Position numbers and translations under genes: made by a program | DNA from: an uncultured Sphingomonadaceae bacterium | GTDB lineage: Bacteria; Pseudomonadota; Alphaproteobacteria; Sphingomonadales; Sphingomonadaceae | Direction of reading: 5' to 3' | Assembly (NCBI GenBank): GCA_947494305.1 | Contig: CANLUL010000001.1 | Span: 868,001-932,000 of the forward strand | Length of the DNA stretch: 64,000 nt | Shown here: piece after piece, positions 1 to 7,719 of the stretch | How the letters are laid out: each line of letters starts with the position of its first letter | Numbering within the stretch: position 1 is the first letter of the stretch | The notes under the pieces: generated by a model | Databases searched by the model: none | What the model was told of the DNA's origin: nothing | The model's input: only the letters and a program-made list of their open reading frames with translations

Positions 1-411
1 CGGTTCCGGACTCGTGTTGACTATCGCTCTAGCGCCTGCTTTAGCGCCGTGGCTCATCAAGGCGGCACCGCCACCCAATAGAAATACAATTACCTGCCAG
101 GCAGGGTCTCCTGCATCCACAACTGCCAATGCCAATAAAGCGCCTCCTAATGGACGTATTACGGTATGGATTGTATCCCAAACGCTATCTAGCCAGGCAA
201 TTTTGTCAGCAAAAAATTCAGCTATTGCTCCAATGGCGCTGATGCCCAAAACCCATGGATTGGCCAGTGTGTCCAGCATCTGAAGGTTTTCAGGTAAGTT
301 GATCCACTGCAGTCGCATTGCTAGACCGGTCACAAAAATGGTCAGATAAAGGCGCCACCCTGACAAAAGGCTGACGCTTCCAGCTAAACCCAATAATTCG
401 ATAATTCCCAT
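1..411 (-). CDS. DUF4126-like membrane protein, partial (3' end outside window)
   Basis: Read leftward from an ATG at 411, the frame stays open for 137 codons to the window edge. It begins MGIIELLGLAGSVSLLSG, followed by hydrophobic segments and a glycine/alanine-rich stretch (about residues 95-125). This layout resembles the DUF4126 family of small bacterial membrane proteins of unknown function. The C-terminus lies outside the window, so length cannot be compared with the family. It diverges from the Nudix gene across about 96 bases. The family assignment is from memory of the fold pattern and is moderate; that the frame is coding and membrane-embedded is more secure. Confidence 0.7.
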   Translation of the reverse strand, partial: MGIIELLGLAGSVSLLSGWRLYLTIFVTGLAMRLQWINLPENLQMLDTLANPWVLGISAIGAIAEFFADKIAWLDSVWDTIHTVIRPLGGALLALAVVDAGDPAWQVIVFLLGGGAALMSHGAKAGARAIVNTSPEP

Positions 412-507
412 TTGCTGATTGTGACATGAGTGAGAGACTTTGGCAAATCTGTCTCCGCTATCAAAACAATGGTTGGCAGGATCGACAATTGCTGTTCATA
501 AGGTACC

Positions 508-1329
508 ATGACTGAAACCACTTTACCTAAAAACGATCCTTTTACCGGAAAACCATTGAAAGAAGCATCGCCAGCAGCGACTGTTGTAATTTTTCGGGAA
601 CAGCCCGGCGATCAGCCTCCACATATTTTAATGGTACAGAGGTCCTCCAAAATGGCATTCGCCGCTGGTGCAGCCGTATTCCCGGGTGGCCGTGTCGATG
701 AAGCTGATTTTGAATATGCCAGACATTTGGGATATGAGGATGTCGATGAATATGGCGCGCGGATTGCCGCCATTCGCGAAGCTATTGAAGAAACTGGCAT
801 TGCGGTGGGCATTGAAGGCACCGTTACCGAAGACCAACTTAAGGAAGCCAGACATGCTCTCAATGAGGAGAGACGGCCGTTGTCCGAACTCTGTGAGAAA
901 TTCAAATGGAAGTTGGAATTGGAATCGCTGATTCCTTTCGCACGTTGGAGACCTCCTTTTAACGAAAAAAGAATATTTGATACGCGCTTTTATATCATTG
1001 CTGATGATGACGATTCAATCGAAGCCATTGTTGATCAAACGGAAAACTATCATTTATTTTGGGATTCGGCGCAGGGCGTGCTGGACAAACATGAAGCGGG
1101 AGAGGTTTCAGTGATTTTTCCCACTAAACGAAATTTGGAGCGGTTGGTTCAACTTAACGACTTGGAAGACGCCAGAAACCATACGAAGCAATTTCCTTCT
1201 GAACTAGTCGTGCCTTTTGTCGAAGAACGCGATGGAAAACCACATCTATGCATTCCTGAGGGTAGGGGGTATCCCGTAACGGCAGAGGCAATGGACACGG
1301 TGATGCGTGGATCAAAACCGGCTAAATAG
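508..1329 (+). CDS. Nudix hydrolase, NUDT7/NUDT19-like (probable CoA or nucleotide diphosphatase)
   Basis: 273 aa. The ATG at 508 has an AAGG ribosome site a few bases upstream. The N-terminus (20-60) has the beta strands and the FPGGRVD signature that opens a Nudix domain. The catalytic helix REAIEETG lies at 90-97. The Nudix box is split: about 25 extra residues separate the glycine motif from the REXXEEXG helix, as in NUDT19-type enzymes. Nudix enzymes cleave nucleoside diphosphates linked to another group, with Mg2+ held by the glutamates. Substrate cannot be told from sequence; the split box favours CoA-type compounds. It stands alone, with tRNA-Arg immediately downstream on the other strand. 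Confidence 0.85.
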   Translation: MTETTLPKNDPFTGKPLKEASPAATVVIFREQPGDQPPHILMVQRSSKMAFAAGAAVFPGGRVDEADFEYARHLGYEDVDEYGARIAAIREAIEETGIAVGIEGTVTEDQLKEARHALNEERRPLSELCEKFKWKLELESLIPFARWRPPFNEKRIFDTRFYIIADDDDSIEAIVDQTENYHLFWDSAQGVLDKHEAGEVSVIFPTKRNLERLVQLNDLEDARNHTKQFPSELVVPFVEERDGKPHLCIPEGRGYPVTAEAMDTVMRGSKPAK

Positions 1330-1330
1330 T

Positions 1331-1407
1331 TGGCGCGCCCGACAGGAGTCGAACCTGTGGCCTCAAGATTAGAAGTCTCGCGCTCTATCCAGCTGAGCTA
1401 CGGGCGC
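1331..1407 (-). tRNA. tRNA-Arg (anticodon TCT)
   Basis: On the minus strand the 77-nt sequence folds as a cloverleaf. The acceptor stem GCGCCCG pairs with CGGGCGC. There is a D arm with GCTC/GAGC, an anticodon stem CGAGA/TCTTG with loop CTTCTAA (anticodon TCT, reading AGA), and a T arm ACAGG-TTCGACT-CCTGT. The 3' CCA is encoded. It sits between the Nudix gene and yhhQ, opposite in direction to both. No integrase or duplicated tRNA end was seen, so there is no sign that it serves as an attachment site. Confidence 0.95.
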
Positions 1408-1506
1408 GCGCCGAGAAGGCTTTAGCGATGTTTTGCTGCGCTGCAAATAAGGATATCACGGAATATAGTTTTTGCTTGTCAGCAATTTTCGACTAGACCT
1501 CAGAAA

Positions 1507-2238
1507 ATGACAGACAACCCTATCAAAAGAAGCACTGCACGCAGCCAATCTGGACACAATTTTCGTTATTTCGACTTTGTGATGGCAGCCTTTGTAACGG
1601 TCTTGTTGCTATCGAACGTCATCGGAGCAGCCAAACCAACGTTCATCGAGATAAACGGTGAACAATGGATCTATGGCGCAGGCATATTGTTCTTCCCGTT
1701 AGGTTACGTCATCGGCGATATTCTGACCGAAGTTTATGGATATGCGCGAGCGAGGCGGGTGATTTGGGCTGGCTTTGGCGCTTTGATCTTCATGGCGTTT
1801 ATGAGTTGGGTTGTTGTATCCCTTCCCCCGGCAGCCGATTGGGAAGGACAGGAAGCCTATGAAAGCGTTTTTGGACAAGTCCCCCGTATTGTAGCTGCTT
1901 CTATTGTCGCTTTCTGGGCCGGCGAGTTTGTGAATAGCTACGTTATGGCAAAAATGAAGGTTTGGACGGAAGGAAAAATGCTTTGGTCTCGCACTATAGG
2001 CTCAACCGTGGTTGGGCAGGGAGTGGATAGTATAATTTTCTACCCGCTGGCTTTCTGGGGCATTTGGGAACCGATGACTGTGTTTACCGTCATGGTCACA
2101 AACTGGCTGTTAAAAGTGCTTTGGGAAGCTGTTCTTACGCCAGTTACATATGTTGTAATTGGTTGGCTGAAGAAGCGTGAAGGGGTCGATATTTACGACG
2201 AGCAAACCAATTTTACGCCATTTAGTACGTCTACTTAG
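1507..2238 (+). CDS. yhhQ: Queuosine precursor transporter (YhhQ/DUF165 family)
   Basis: 243 aa integral membrane protein with about six hydrophobic segments. It carries the family pattern LSNVIGAAK near 36-44 and a GILFFPLGYVIGDILTEVYGY-like stretch (about 59-79) with the conserved acidic residues of the second helix. YhhQ proteins import queuosine precursors such as preQ0/preQ1 for modification of tRNA position 34. I looked upstream (1408-1506) for a preQ1 riboswitch and found no convincing pseudoknot. The stop codon overlaps the stop of the convergent gene (bases 2235-2238). The ribosome site at the chosen ATG is weak, but the N-terminus fits the family. Confidence 0.9.
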   Translation: MTDNPIKRSTARSQSGHNFRYFDFVMAAFVTVLLLSNVIGAAKPTFIEINGEQWIYGAGILFFPLGYVIGDILTEVYGYARARRVIWAGFGALIFMAFMSWVVVSLPPAADWEGQEAYESVFGQVPRIVAASIVAFWAGEFVNSYVMAKMKVWTEGKMLWSRTIGSTVVGQGVDSIIFYPLAFWGIWEPMTVFTVMVTNWLLKVLWEAVLTPVTYVVIGWLKKREGVDIYDEQTNFTPFSTST

Positions 2239-2660
2239 CCAAGGACTGCGCGCTGTTCAAAATGGCGGGCGAAAAATATCAAACCCAATGCGACTAGAGG
2301 GACCAATACCGGCATCAATATCGCGACACCGGAGAGTCCTTCCCAATATCCCTCCAGATAGAAACCAGAATATTGAGCGACAACCGCCACGAACGATAGG
2401 ACGAGCATCCTGACGGCTATTTTTCTACGAAGTAGCAGCAATATACATCCCACAAAACCAGCGAGAACTGCGATGGCAAACGCCACGGTAATCCACTCTG
2501 GTTGATTGGAGAGCAAGTCTTGTTGAGCGGGATCAAGATTGCGGAAATCTTCAGCGGTCATAAATACTTGTTGTAAGTAAACCATTACACCCAATGCATT
2601 CCAAGCCAACGCTAAGCCAGAAATAATCCAATACCAAATTGGTGCTTTTCCAGAATTCAT
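2235..2660 (-). CDS. Hypothetical small membrane protein, four predicted TM segments
   Basis: The frame could open as far upstream as 2774. The ATG at 2660 is chosen because a strong GGAGGGAG ribosome site lies just upstream of it. The resulting 141-aa product begins MNSGKAPIWYW, with TM segments near 8-30, 60-80, 86-104 and 112-130. It has an extramembrane loop containing DLDPAQQDLL-like residues between the first two. This resembles small sugar-transporter-like or DUF-type membrane proteins in sphingomonads, but I cannot name a function. It converges on yhhQ with overlapping stops and diverges from the 2H phosphoesterase. Confidence 0.75.
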   Translation of the reverse strand: MNSGKAPIWYWIISGLALAWNALGVMVYLQQVFMTAEDFRNLDPAQQDLLSNQPEWITVAFAIAVLAGFVGCILLLLRRKIAVRMLVLSFVAVVAQYSGFYLEGYWEGLSGVAILMPVLVPLVALGLIFFARHFEQRAVLG

Positions 2661-2796
2661 AGTGCGCTCCCTCCATCCAACGATAGAATGCAGTTTTTGC
2701 CAATTGATTTCAAGTGGAACTAAAGTTTGGAAATACCTCGCGATACCATAGCGCCTTTTGCTCGCACTTAGCATCCGTGTACGCTAATCTTGTTCA

Positions 2797-3327
2797 ATGG
2801 AATTTCGACGAAAACCGATTGTTATGACAGCAACGATGGGAGCATCCGATTTTGCTTGGGCCGATGCCCTTAGACAAAAACACTATCCGGTAGAGAAAAA
2901 CCAATTACCCGCGCACATTACACTGTTTCATCATCTTCCTCCTCAAGGATTAAATGAAATTGCAAGGTTGGTGAAGAAAATGGCCAAAGAGCATTGGTGT
3001 CCGCCATGTACATTGATGGAGGTTACGCAGTTTGATGGGGGTGTAGCTTATCGATTGTCTTCACCGCAATTGCTCAAGTTAAGGCAGTTTTTTGCAGAGT
3101 CTTTTCATGGCTTACTCGTTCAACAAGACCAACAAAAACCGCGTTTCCATATTACTGTGCAAAATAAAGCTGCTCCAGTGGAGAGCAAAAAACTGTATCG
3201 CACGCTAAGCGAACAGTTTGAACCTCGGCCGTTTGAAATAAGCGGATTGGCGCTATTCTATTATATGGAAGGTCCTTGGGAAAAGATAGGAAGCTGGCGC
3301 TTTCGCGGCAAATCCAAATCGATTTAA
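2797..3327 (+). CDS. 2'-5' RNA ligase-like 2H phosphoesterase family protein
   Basis: 176 aa with the two hallmark motifs of the 2H superfamily: HITLF with His40/Thr42, and HITVQ with His118/Thr120, about 78 residues apart as in LigT-like proteins. These pairs form the active site that acts on 2',3'-cyclic phosphates or 2'-5' linkages. Substrate is unknown. An alternative ATG at codon 10 (2824) would still keep both motifs. No strong ribosome site separates the two. The stop TAA overlaps the stop of the convergent reductase gene in a shared TTAA. Confidence 0.85.
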   Translation: MEFRRKPIVMTATMGASDFAWADALRQKHYPVEKNQLPAHITLFHHLPPQGLNEIARLVKKMAKEHWCPPCTLMEVTQFDGGVAYRLSSPQLLKLRQFFAESFHGLLVQQDQQKPRFHITVQNKAAPVESKKLYRTLSEQFEPRPFEISGLALFYYMEGPWEKIGSWRFRGKSKSI

Positions 3328-4559
3328 GCGTGTTCGACTTCCTTGATTGGAATTTCCGTGTTGGCCAACTGTGTTTTGTCGAGGGAAAGCGATCCTACCA
3401 CCGCTTTTCGACCCTGCACGTAGTCTTTGGTGGCATTAACGCAATCAAGAGCAATGACTTTGTTATCGCGAAAATAGATGATCGAGAAACTGGATGCTTG
3501 CGTATCGCCGCGCAGCAGATAGTCGTCAAAGCCAGTTGAAATCCCAACGGTTTGTAGCTTTAAATCATACTGGTTCGACCAGAACCAAGGCACTGCGTCA
3601 TATTCACATTCTTGGCCAACAATATCAAGTGCGGCTACCTTTGCCTGATCATTTGCATTTTGTACCGATTCAAGTCTGATCATGGCCCCTTTGGCAAATT
3701 TGTTACTGTGGAGCGCGCAATCCCCAATTGCGTAAATATTTGCAAGGCTTGTTCGGCAATGCTGATCTACATCAACACCGTTCCCAGCCGCCGCACCGGC
3801 TGCCACTAATGGCCCAGTTTCCGGGATAATGCCGATTCCAACAATTACCATATCCGCCTCAAATTTCCGGCCATCATCCAACGTTACGGCTGTCGCCATA
3901 CCTTCATCGTTGGTTTCGAAAGATTCTACCTTCGCATTGAGTTCCAATATCACGCCGTGCTCGCGATGTTTGTCTTCATAAAAACGAGATAGCGTTTCGC
4001 CAGCCACCCGTGCCAATACACGATCCAAGGCTTCCAGAACTGTAACTTGCTTGCCCAGCTTGGTTAGAACGGCGGCCGCCTCCAATCCAATATATCCTCC
4101 GCCCACGACAACAACTTTATCGGACGTGGGTAACGCCGCTATGATTTTGTCGACATCTGCGCGAGATCGAACAGCATGGATGTTTCGTGCCTGACTTCCA
4201 GGGCAGTCTAGCATGCGCGGCGATCCACCTGTAGCCCAGACCAATTTCCCGAAACCAACCTCATCATCATTGGCCAAGATTACCTTATGATCTTCAGCTT
4301 TAACCTTGGACACCCGGCAACCGGTCAGCAAATCAATATTGCGTTCAGCCCAAAAACTTTCTGGTCGCAGCAAAATACGGTCAAATTCCTTGTCACCGGC
4401 CAGATAGTCCTTGGACAATGGCGGACGTTCATATGGTGGATATTTTTCGTTGCCCATCAGGCCAATCGTGCCGTCGAACTTTTGCTGGCGCAGCGCAATT
4501 GCAGCTTGAGCACCGGCATGGCCAGCACCGACAATCAATACGTCGTATGATTCGTTCAT
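3324..4559 (-). CDS. FAD/NAD(P)-dependent oxidoreductase, ferredoxin/rubredoxin reductase type
   Basis: 411 aa. The N-terminal FAD motif GAGHAG starts at about residue 11. YPPYERPPLSKDYL is typical of ferredoxin reductases of oxygenase systems (CamA/ThcD type). A second nucleotide motif, VVVGGGYIGLEAA, lies near 148-160, and the distal FAD motif NIYAIGDCA near 270. The C-terminal domain with WFWSNQYD is the reductase dimerisation domain. It should pass electrons from NAD(P)H to a 2Fe-2S ferredoxin or rubredoxin; no partner gene is adjacent, but a ferredoxin gene lies at 41541. AGGGG precedes the ATG by six bases, supporting the start. Its gene is convergent with the 2H gene. Confidence 0.92.
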   Translation of the reverse strand: MNESYDVLIVGAGHAGAQAAIALRQQKFDGTIGLMGNEKYPPYERPPLSKDYLAGDKEFDRILLRPESFWAERNIDLLTGCRVSKVKAEDHKVILANDDEVGFGKLVWATGGSPRMLDCPGSQARNIHAVRSRADVDKIIAALPTSDKVVVVGGGYIGLEAAAVLTKLGKQVTVLEALDRVLARVAGETLSRFYEDKHREHGVILELNAKVESFETNDEGMATAVTLDDGRKFEADMVIVGIGIIPETGPLVAAGAAAGNGVDVDQHCRTSLANIYAIGDCALHSNKFAKGAMIRLESVQNANDQAKVAALDIVGQECEYDAVPWFWSNQYDLKLQTVGISTGFDDYLLRGDTQASSFSIIYFRDNKVIALDCVNATKDYVQGRKAVVGSLSLDKTQLANTEIPIKEVEHA

Positions 4560-4653
4560 TGTTCGCCCCTAAGCGCATTAATATCCGATAATCCTCCGAT
4601 AGCCCGCATTGCACATTCTGTGCAAGACAAAGCAGAAAATCGGCCTGTTCTGG

Positions 4654-4682
4654 TTGACCCGAAATCAAGCTATGACTATAGC
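4654..4682 (+). promoter_or_regulatory. Candidate housekeeping promoter for tRNA-Met
   Basis: TTGACC at 4654-4659 and TATAGC at 4677-4682 are separated by 17 bases, a good match to a housekeeping sigma factor promoter. Transcription would begin about 45 bases before the tRNA. Prediction by eye only. Confidence 0.4.
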
Positions 4683-4732
4683 GCCGCGATCCAATGAATT
4701 TGATGATCTGTTTAGTCATCACTTTGGACATT

Positions 4733-4809
4733 GGCGGAGTAGCTCAGGTGGTTAGAGCAGTGGAATCATAATCCATGTGTCGGGGGTTCGAGTCCCTCCT
4801 CCGCTACCA
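4733..4809 (+). tRNA. tRNA-Met (anticodon CAT, probably elongator)
   Basis: 77 nt cloverleaf. The acceptor stem GGCGGAG pairs with CTCCGCT through one G-T pair. D arm is GCTC/GAGC, anticodon stem GTGGA/TCCAT with loop ATCATAA (anticodon CAT), and T arm GGGGG-TTCGAGT-CCCTC. CCA is encoded. The first acceptor pair is formed (G1-T72), unlike the mismatched initiator tRNA. The body resembles alphaproteobacterial elongator tRNA-Met rather than the lysidine-modified tRNA-Ile, though CAT alone cannot decide this. Confidence 0.93.
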
Positions 4810-4912
4810 AAATTCTCTTTCTCCATTAAAAGTGATTCTTGTTGATTTGATGCTTGTCGAGATGGGGGTGGCAGCACTATCTGAGTATCAACTCAAAGCA
4901 CTAGGAAATATC

Positions 4913-5878
4913 ATGGCGGAAATTCACAAAACGAAGATGCTTATCCTTGGTTCGGGACCTGCAGGTCTTTCTGCCGCTATCTATGGCGCTCGGGCTGGTT
5001 TAGAACCTATTGTGGTGCAAGGACTGCAACCTGGCGGGCAATTGACGATCACTACTGATGTAGAGAATTATCCAGGATTTCGTGATGTGATTCAGGGCCC
5101 TTGGCTAATGGAAGAGATGCAGGCCCAGGCTGAGAAAGTTGGCACCAGAACAATTTTCGATACGATAGTTGATGTTGATTTTTCCCGAAGGCCGTTTCGT
5201 ATGACCGGCGATGGTGGTGATGTCTATGAAGGCGATACGATGGTAATTGCTACCGGTGCCCAGGCCAAATGGTTGGGTGTTCCCGGAGAAGAAGAATTGG
5301 GCGGAAAAGGGGTTTCTGCCTGTGCCACATGCGATGGTTTTTTCTATCGCGGTAAGAAAGTCGTGGTGATTGGCGGCGGCAATACAGCCGTTGAAGAAGC
5401 GCTCTACATGACCAATCACAGTGACGATGTAACGTTGATTCATCGCCGTGATAGCTTGCGTGCAGAGAAAATTTTGCAGGATCGACTGTTTGCGAATCCC
5501 AAGATTTCCATTCTCTGGAACAAAACTGTCGATCGTTTCGTCGCTGGCGGAGATCCCGAAGGATTAGTTGGTGTTGATCTGATTGATACCCAGACCGGGG
5601 AGAAAAGCCATGAACCAGCGCATGGAGGCTTTGTTGCTATTGGTCATGCGCCGGCAACTGAAATCTTCAAAGATCATTTGGATCTAATCGATGGCGGTTA
5701 CATTGCGGTGGAGCCTGGTACACCAAAAACCAAAATCCCCGGATTGTTTGCGTGCGGAGATGTGATGGATCATGTTTACAGGCAAGCTGTAACTGCCGCA
5801 GGAACCGGTTGTATGGCTGCTTTGGACGCGGAGCGTTTCCTTGCAGAAGAAGAATTTGAAGCGGTAGCGGCTGAATAA
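4913..5878 (+). CDS. trxB: Thioredoxin-disulfide reductase
   Basis: 321 aa, normal family length. FAD motif GSGPAG lies near 13-18, the redox-active CATC disulfide at Cys137/Cys140, the NADPH motif GGGNTAVEEA near 154-163, and the FAD-tail motif GLFACGDV near 280. The enzyme reduces thioredoxin with NADPH. The frame is open further upstream and even runs through the 3' half of tRNA-Met. The ATG at 4913 is chosen because AGGAAA lies just before it and the protein then starts as the family does. Only one base separates its stop from the stop of the convergent XrtA hydrolase gene. Confidence 0.95.
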   Translation: MAEIHKTKMLILGSGPAGLSAAIYGARAGLEPIVVQGLQPGGQLTITTDVENYPGFRDVIQGPWLMEEMQAQAEKVGTRTIFDTIVDVDFSRRPFRMTGDGGDVYEGDTMVIATGAQAKWLGVPGEEELGGKGVSACATCDGFFYRGKKVVVIGGGNTAVEEALYMTNHSDDVTLIHRRDSLRAEKILQDRLFANPKISILWNKTVDRFVAGGDPEGLVGVDLIDTQTGEKSHEPAHGGFVAIGHAPATEIFKDHLDLIDGGYIAVEPGTPKTKIPGLFACGDVMDHVYRQAVTAAGTGCMAALDAERFLAEEEFEAVAAE

Positions 5879-5879
5879 T

Positions 5880-6701
5880 TCAAGCGGTGCGAAGGCACTC
5901 CAATATTCGTTCTTGCAACCAAATCTTGGACTTCTCATCTGCAAAACTATGCGAGGCGCTATCAAGCTCTAGAAGCGAAAGATTGGGACGCTCTCGCAAT
6001 TCTGCATAGTCACTGCTCTTCCATGAAGCTATGAAGGCGAGGGCGGTTGTGTCTTTCTGCGCAATCAATATATCTATGCGATTGTGTGTCTCAATAAGCG
6101 CATCCCGAAGTTTGATAGCCAGACCGGTGTTCCTTTGTTTCTTGGAAGCCTGTTTCAAACCTTTGAGTAATTTGGCGATGTTGATTTTTCCGGTCAATAA
6201 ATCAATGAAAGATCGAGGATTTTTAATCCTATCCCAGTACCGGGATCGAATAGCGGCAGCGCCCGGAGATGTGGTTTCCGATGGTTCACTCTGATCATTT
6301 TCAATGACCCACGGGTTGGCCAGTAGATAAGATTCGATTTCAGCGGGCCGGCCAAAAAGTGCTAGAGCGGTTGCCGCATCACAATTTCCAAATGCAACCA
6401 CCTTGTTCAGGTTTGGGCAAACTATCTGAAACTGTTTTGCAGCTGCTACTATGTCCTTTTCGCTCGACATGAATTCCATATTTTCACCCGAACTTTCACC
6501 AACACCGCGCCGATCAAACCTAAATACGGGGAAGCCTTGATTGGATACATAATGTGATAGTTTGGACATCCCAGCATGGGCCCCTGATCGGACTTCATTG
6601 CCGCCACTGACAATCAGCAATCCAGTCTTCTCGAAACCTGAATCAAGAGTCCCAATGAGCTGCTCATCTTCGCAGTTAAAGTGATGAAAGGATCGCGTCA
6701 T
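5880..6701 (-). CDS. XrtA-associated alpha/beta hydrolase 1
   Basis: 273 aa alpha/beta hydrolase matching the 'hydrolase 1, exosortase A system-associated' pattern: N-terminal VSGGNEVRSGAHAG near 34-47, FRFDRRGVGESSG, and GNCDAATA (about 108-115) where most hydrolases have GxSxG. The nucleophile position is therefore Cys or Asp-like rather than Ser; this replacement is a family trait. The ATG at 6701 overlaps the TGA of the upstream hydrolase 2 (ATGA), favouring it over the ATG at 6713. It is the last gene of the leftward GNAT-ACP-hydrolase operon. The substrate is unknown. Confidence 0.88.
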   Translation of the reverse strand: MTRSFHHFNCEDEQLIGTLDSGFEKTGLLIVSGGNEVRSGAHAGMSKLSHYVSNQGFPVFRFDRRGVGESSGENMEFMSSEKDIVAAAKQFQIVCPNLNKVVAFGNCDAATALALFGRPAEIESYLLANPWVIENDQSEPSETTSPGAAAIRSRYWDRIKNPRSFIDLLTGKINIAKLLKGLKQASKKQRNTGLAIKLRDALIETHNRIDILIAQKDTTALAFIASWKSSDYAELRERPNLSLLELDSASHSFADEKSKIWLQERILECLRTA

Positions 6702-7408
6702 GATTTGACCCATTCTTCCAAATCATCCGCAATTGATTGAGACAAAATGGGATCTGCGTCTGGTTCTGCGCGCAGCCACAGGGGACTGCCAGCCAGTTTG
6801 CCTTCCGCTGGCTGACTATCCGATTCTAGTCGCATTGTACGTAGGGTGTTTGGGTTGGTAATATCAGCTTCATTCAGCTGTTCGAACATGGCAGGGCTTA
6901 TGATATTGCCGGCTAGTTCAATCGCTTCATTTTTCACTTTTTTGGTGAGATCACTCATGGTCACTATCGAACCAGCTTCTTTATCTGAGGCAATGCGCGT
7001 GCGCATCATAGTGCGAAGAAGGCTTTTTCCTTTAACGGGCGTTAAACGCCATGTGGGAAGGTTATTTAATATTCCATCAATCAAGCATCCGCCGCGAAAA
7101 GAAGCGACGTACGAACACCCCTGATGGGCCTCGAAACAGGTCTTTAAAGCGTCACGCCAGACTTCCAAACTTGCTTCATGTTGCGGGAAGAGACTCTCAT
7201 TTGTTCCCGGTAGGTCTGGCAAAATGGTCCCGACATCGTGTTCTGCAAGAATCCGCATCATATCGACGATCATGCGTCGCATACGGTTCATTTCATCAAA
7301 TAGTGGAGGAATTAGTAATATTTGATCGCTGCTCTGGATGCCCGCTCTTAAGCAATATTCATCCCTGTCAGAAAATCGATAGCTCGAACAGTCGAGCGGT
7401 TGTGTCAC
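6698..7408 (-). CDS. XrtA-associated alpha/beta hydrolase 2
   Basis: 236 aa with a GTG start that overlaps the TGA of the ACP gene (GTGA). The segment PPLFDEMNRMRRM near 34-46 is characteristic of 'hydrolase 2, exosortase A system-associated'. DLPGTNES follows near 64-71, and a degenerate nucleophile elbow (SFRGG, about 103-107). It is shorter than typical alpha/beta hydrolases. Always found beside hydrolase 1 in XrtA clusters, it may release or edit an intermediate carried on the neighbouring ACP; that role is inference from context. Confidence 0.85.
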   Translation of the reverse strand: MTQPLDCSSYRFSDRDEYCLRAGIQSSDQILLIPPLFDEMNRMRRMIVDMMRILAEHDVGTILPDLPGTNESLFPQHEASLEVWRDALKTCFEAHQGCSYVASFRGGCLIDGILNNLPTWRLTPVKGKSLLRTMMRTRIASDKEAGSIVTMSDLTKKVKNEAIELAGNIISPAMFEQLNEADITNPNTLRTMRLESDSQPAEGKLAGSPLWLRAEPDADPILSQSIADDLEEWVKS

Positions 7409-7677
7409 TCGGCCACTTTCATTTCGGTAAATGCAACAAGATTGCCGAAAGTTTCAAACAACTCACCATCGACTTCATCATCTTCAATAATGATATCAAG
7501 TCGGTCTTCCAACTCAGTTAGTAACCCGGCAACGGCCATGCTATCGAGTTCGGGTAAAGCGCCAAACAGCTCGGTATCTGCATCAAATTCAGCGACTTGT
7601 TCTGCATCCAGGCCCAAGATGTCTTGCATGACAGCCCGCACGGCTGCCTCCGGCGTCAAATCAAAATTTTCCGGCAT
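7405..7677 (-). CDS. Acyl carrier protein, XrtA cluster
   Basis: 90 aa acidic four-helix carrier protein. The phosphopantetheine attachment site is Ser46 in ELDSMAVAGLL. It differs from the fatty-acid ACP motif DSLD and is closer to peptidyl/D-alanyl-type carriers. Its position between a GNAT-like protein and two hydrolases, divergent from an AMP-forming ligase, suggests the ligase loads it with an acyl or amino-acyl group. The stop overlaps the hydrolase 2 start. Carrier identity is strong; the cargo is unknown. Confidence 0.88.
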   Translation of the reverse strand: MPENFDLTPEAAVRAVMQDILGLDAEQVAEFDADTELFGALPELDSMAVAGLLTELEDRLDIIIEDDEVDGELFETFGNLVAFTEMKVAE

Positions 7678-7719
7678 CTTTCCCCCCGAATCTCGGATAA
7701 CGGCGCTTCCCTAAAGGGA

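Noticed and set aside
14-283. Rightward open frame of 89 codons at the window start
   Set aside because: It lies antisense to the DUF4126-like gene and has a proline/alanine-rich composition typical of a shadow frame.
1331-1407. tRNA genes as integration sites
   Set aside because: No integrase, direct repeats of tRNA ends, or foreign block next to any of the three tRNAs.
1408-1506. Possible preQ1 riboswitch before the queuosine precursor transporter
   Set aside because: No convincing pseudoknot or C-rich loop pairing with an A-rich tail could be traced.
4775-4912. Upstream extension of trxB through tRNA-Met
   Set aside because: It would place coding sequence inside the tRNA; the ATG at 4913 has a ribosome site and matches the family N-terminus.
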